A stretch of 14,532 nt of DNA. It comes from Dehalococcoidales bacterium (GTDB lineage: Bacteria > Chloroflexota > Dehalococcoidia > Dehalococcoidales > RBG-16-60-22). Shown here piece after piece: positions 13,157 through 14,532 of this stretch. The stretch lies in NCBI GenBank assembly GCA_030606585.1, contig JAUWGD010000030.1:1-14532 (forward strand). Direction: 5' to 3'. Position 1 is the stretch's first letter; each line of letters starts with the position of its first letter. The notes below the pieces were generated by a model. That model was not told the DNA's origin. It ran no database searches and worked only from the letters and a program-made list of their open reading frames with translations. Made by a program: the position numbers and the translations under genes.

Positions 13157-13924
13157 ATGACAACGTTAAGTGAGTACAACCATTACGGAGAAGAGCTTGA
13201 GAAACTATTGATATTGAGGACTTCTCCCCTCGCCGTAAAAATGCTTCAAAAGGAGGCGGATATCCCGGAGGGCGCCGTCAGGCCGAAGAAAGACCGGGGC
13301 ATCCATATCGCCCAGTGCCAGGCCTTCGCCATGTCCCGCCGCCAGAAAGAGACGGTGGCCATGCTGAAAGAGGACAACTGGTGCTTTGCCGCTCTCATCG
13401 CCTACGGACTGGTGGATAAGCCGGACGACCCCGAATTTCAGCGGTTCTTAAATTTCCCCACCTTCCCGAGGGATAAGTACATCGGCATAGTTTCCGCCCC
13501 CCTGAAGACGATTAATTTCGAGCCCGACGTGGTAATTATCTACTCCAACACCTCCCAGATGAGAAATTTACTGATGCCGTCCCATTTTATAGGTGAGGAA
13601 GCGGTCGTAAACTCACATTTCTTCCCCCCGGCCTGTGCATATCAGGTGGTGCCGGTAATGGCCGACAGCCAGCTGATGGTTACCCTGCCCGACCCCGGTG
13701 ATTATACCCGGGCGCTGGCTGGAGAAGACGAGATTATCCTCTCCGTACCGAAGGACAAAATCGGAAAGCTGGTAGAGGGGGTCAGGCAAATGGAACAGGG
13801 GGACTTCGGGTATGCCCGCGCCCTGATGTACATGCAGCATGATTTCCCCCAGCCCCCGATGTACCAGACGCTATTCAAACGGTGGGGGCTTTATGATGAG
13901 GGGGGCATAAGAAATAGTAAGTGA
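13157..13924 (+). CDS. DUF169 family protein
   Basis: The 255-residue protein matches, by recall, the DUF169 family of unknown function that is frequent in anaerobes and archaea. Visible features are an N-terminal helix followed by LRTSPLAVKML (20-30), IHIAQCQAFAMSRR (49-62) with C54, and NWCFAALIAYGL (74-85) with C76. A central alpha/beta region contains FEPDVVIIYSNTSQMRNLL (121-139), FFPPACAYQVVP (155-166) has C160, and the C-terminal part has LSVPKDKIGKLVEG. The scattered conserved-looking cysteines could bind a metal or cofactor, but no standard motif is present. There is no signal peptide. It is divergent from the thiolase operon, with which it seems to share a promoter hexamer, and is followed after 34 bases by a SnoaL-like gene that is probably co-transcribed. 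I assign no function. Confidence 0.85.
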   Translation: MTTLSEYNHYGEELEKLLILRTSPLAVKMLQKEADIPEGAVRPKKDRGIHIAQCQAFAMSRRQKETVAMLKEDNWCFAALIAYGLVDKPDDPEFQRFLNFPTFPRDKYIGIVSAPLKTINFEPDVVIIYSNTSQMRNLLMPSHFIGEEAVVNSHFFPPACAYQVVPVMADSQLMVTLPDPGDYTRALAGEDEIILSVPKDKIGKLVEGVRQMEQGDFGYARALMYMQHDFPQPPMYQTLFKRWGLYDEGGIRNSK

Positions 13925-13958
13925 TAGCTGGTAAGTAAATATTTCATAGGAGGGTAAT

Positions 13959-14387
13959 ATGTCAATAGAAGGGAACAAGGCGTTAATCCGCCACATGGTC
14001 GAGGAGCTCAATAACGGTAACATTGCCGTGCTGGACGAAGCTATGGCGGAGAACTGTGTCTTGCGATTCTCCACCGGACAGGAGATGAACCGCGAGGGAT
14101 ACAAGCAGCCTCTCACGATGCTGATGAATGCCTTTCCCGCTCTCAAGGCCACCATCGTTAATATTGTCGCCGAAGGGGACGAATTAGCCGTCCGCTTCAT
14201 ACTGGAGGGGACGAACAGCGGTAGCTTCATGGGTGCGCCGCCGACAGGCAAGACCATCAAGGTTACCGAGGACTACTTCAGCCGCTTCGAAGGGGGTAAA
14301 ATCGTGGAATACAATAACCTCATGGACGGGCTAACGTTCTACCAGCAACTGGGCATCAGCCCTCCAGGGATGGGCAGTGAAGGGTAA
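13959..14387 (+). CDS. SnoaL-like / ester cyclase family protein
   Basis: This 142-residue protein has the pattern of the SnoaL-like branch of the NTF2-fold superfamily. An N-terminal helix pair is followed by the pocket-forming strands LAVRFILEGTNSGSFMG (76-92), the turn APPTGKTIKV and FSRFEGGKIVEYNNLMDGL (107-125), closing with a YQQLG segment. Members include polyketide cyclases, small hydrolases and isomerases, and many proteins with no known reaction. The usual acidic or His residues that define true ester cyclases are not clearly placed, so catalysis is uncertain. GGAGGG at 13949-13954 lies four bases before the ATG. It is the second gene of a two-gene unit with DUF169 and converges on a membrane protein gene, with six bases between their stop codons and no visible terminator. 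Confidence 0.82.
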   Translation: MSIEGNKALIRHMVEELNNGNIAVLDEAMAENCVLRFSTGQEMNREGYKQPLTMLMNAFPALKATIVNIVAEGDELAVRFILEGTNSGSFMGAPPTGKTIKVTEDYFSRFEGGKIVEYNNLMDGLTFYQQLGISPPGMGSEG

Positions 14388-14393
14388 CTTTCT

Positions 14394-14532
14394 TCAGCGC
14401 AGGCGGGTGACCGCCATATAGATGCCAATGCCGATGCCGAGCAGGTCGAAGATTATCCACAATGGGCTGAGGGAGATACTCCCGAAAGTAAAAATATTTA
14501 CCAGGTAGGCTATCACCACGGCCACGCTGCCT
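14394..14532 (-). CDS. C-terminal 45 residues of a small integral membrane protein (cut by window edge)
   Basis: On the minus strand, starting at 14531, an open frame reads GSVAVVIAYLVNIFTFGSIS then continues to MAVTRLR and a TGA at 14394-14396. It contains two strongly hydrophobic helices (about residues 2-16 and 22-40 of the fragment), separated by a short Ser/Pro loop, and ends with a basic tail, a positive-inside pattern that puts the C-terminus in the cytoplasm. The beginning lies outside the window, so neither family nor length can be given. Its stop is six bases from the stop of the converging SnoaL-like gene. The frame's membrane-like composition makes it more credible than a chance frame. 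Confidence 0.6.
   Translation of the reverse strand, partial: GSVAVVIAYLVNIFTFGSISLSPLWIIFDLLGIGIGIYMAVTRLR

Overview
The window looks like a chromosomal segment of an anaerobic member of the Chloroflexota, most likely class Dehalococcoidia. This is an inference from the style of the SecD, acyl-CoA-metabolism and sirtuin proteins, the mixed moderate-to-high GC content and the small palindromic repeats between genes. No ribosomal RNA or marker gene here fixes the taxonomy. I see no tRNA, rRNA, CRISPR array, transposase, phage gene or reductive dehalogenase.

Layout. (1) Positions 1-3535, minus strand: a housekeeping operon transcribed pcn/cca (tRNA CCA-adding enzyme) -> secD -> secF. Its stop and start codons overlap, and secF runs off the left edge. 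(2) 3596-5282, plus strand: two crotonase-fold genes (enoyl-CoA hydratase/isomerase type), separated by 142 bp that hold two perfect hairpins. (3) 5366-6530, plus: a small A+T-richer gene of unknown function and a Zn-containing sirtuin. (4) 6539-8338, plus: a cloverleaf palindromic repeat, a promoter, an AMP-forming acyl-CoA synthetase and a strong intrinsic terminator. (5) 8339-9573: a long spacer with a hairpin and a second cloverleaf repeat, then a promoter with an operator-like inverted repeat in front of an internally duplicated cupin-like protein. (6) 9634-10584, plus: a MeaB/ArgK-type GTPase. (7) 10642-13004, minus: a thiolase -> DUF35 (Zn ribbon plus OB fold) -> Tyr/Ser phosphatase operon. 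(8) 13157-14387, plus: a DUF169 gene and a SnoaL-like gene, divergent from the thiolase operon. (9) 14394-14532, minus: the C-terminal end of a small membrane protein.

How it fits together. Apart from the sec/pcn block, most recognisable genes belong to acyl-CoA chemistry: activation (acyl-CoA synthetase), hydration or isomerisation (two crotonases), C-C bond cleavage or condensation (thiolase with its DUF35 partner), chaperoning of a B12-dependent acyl-CoA mutase (MeaB), and possible control of the synthetase by lysine deacylation (sirtuin). This suggests a beta-oxidation-like fatty or aromatic acid metabolism with dispersed genes. I do not see a complete pathway or an obvious defence or secondary-metabolism system.

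The most interesting items are the crotonase pair, one lacking a catalytic Glu and the other the C-terminal tail; the cupin-like protein, repeated with an exact 160-residue offset; overlapping divergent promoters that appear to share one palindromic -35 hexamer at 13082-13087; a 20-bp inverted repeat over the predicted start site of the cupin gene; and two cloverleaf repeats of the same architecture but different sequence. Several apparent longer reading frames (at 5321, 8491, 9619 and 13082) were trimmed to internal starts with clear Shine-Dalgarno sites.
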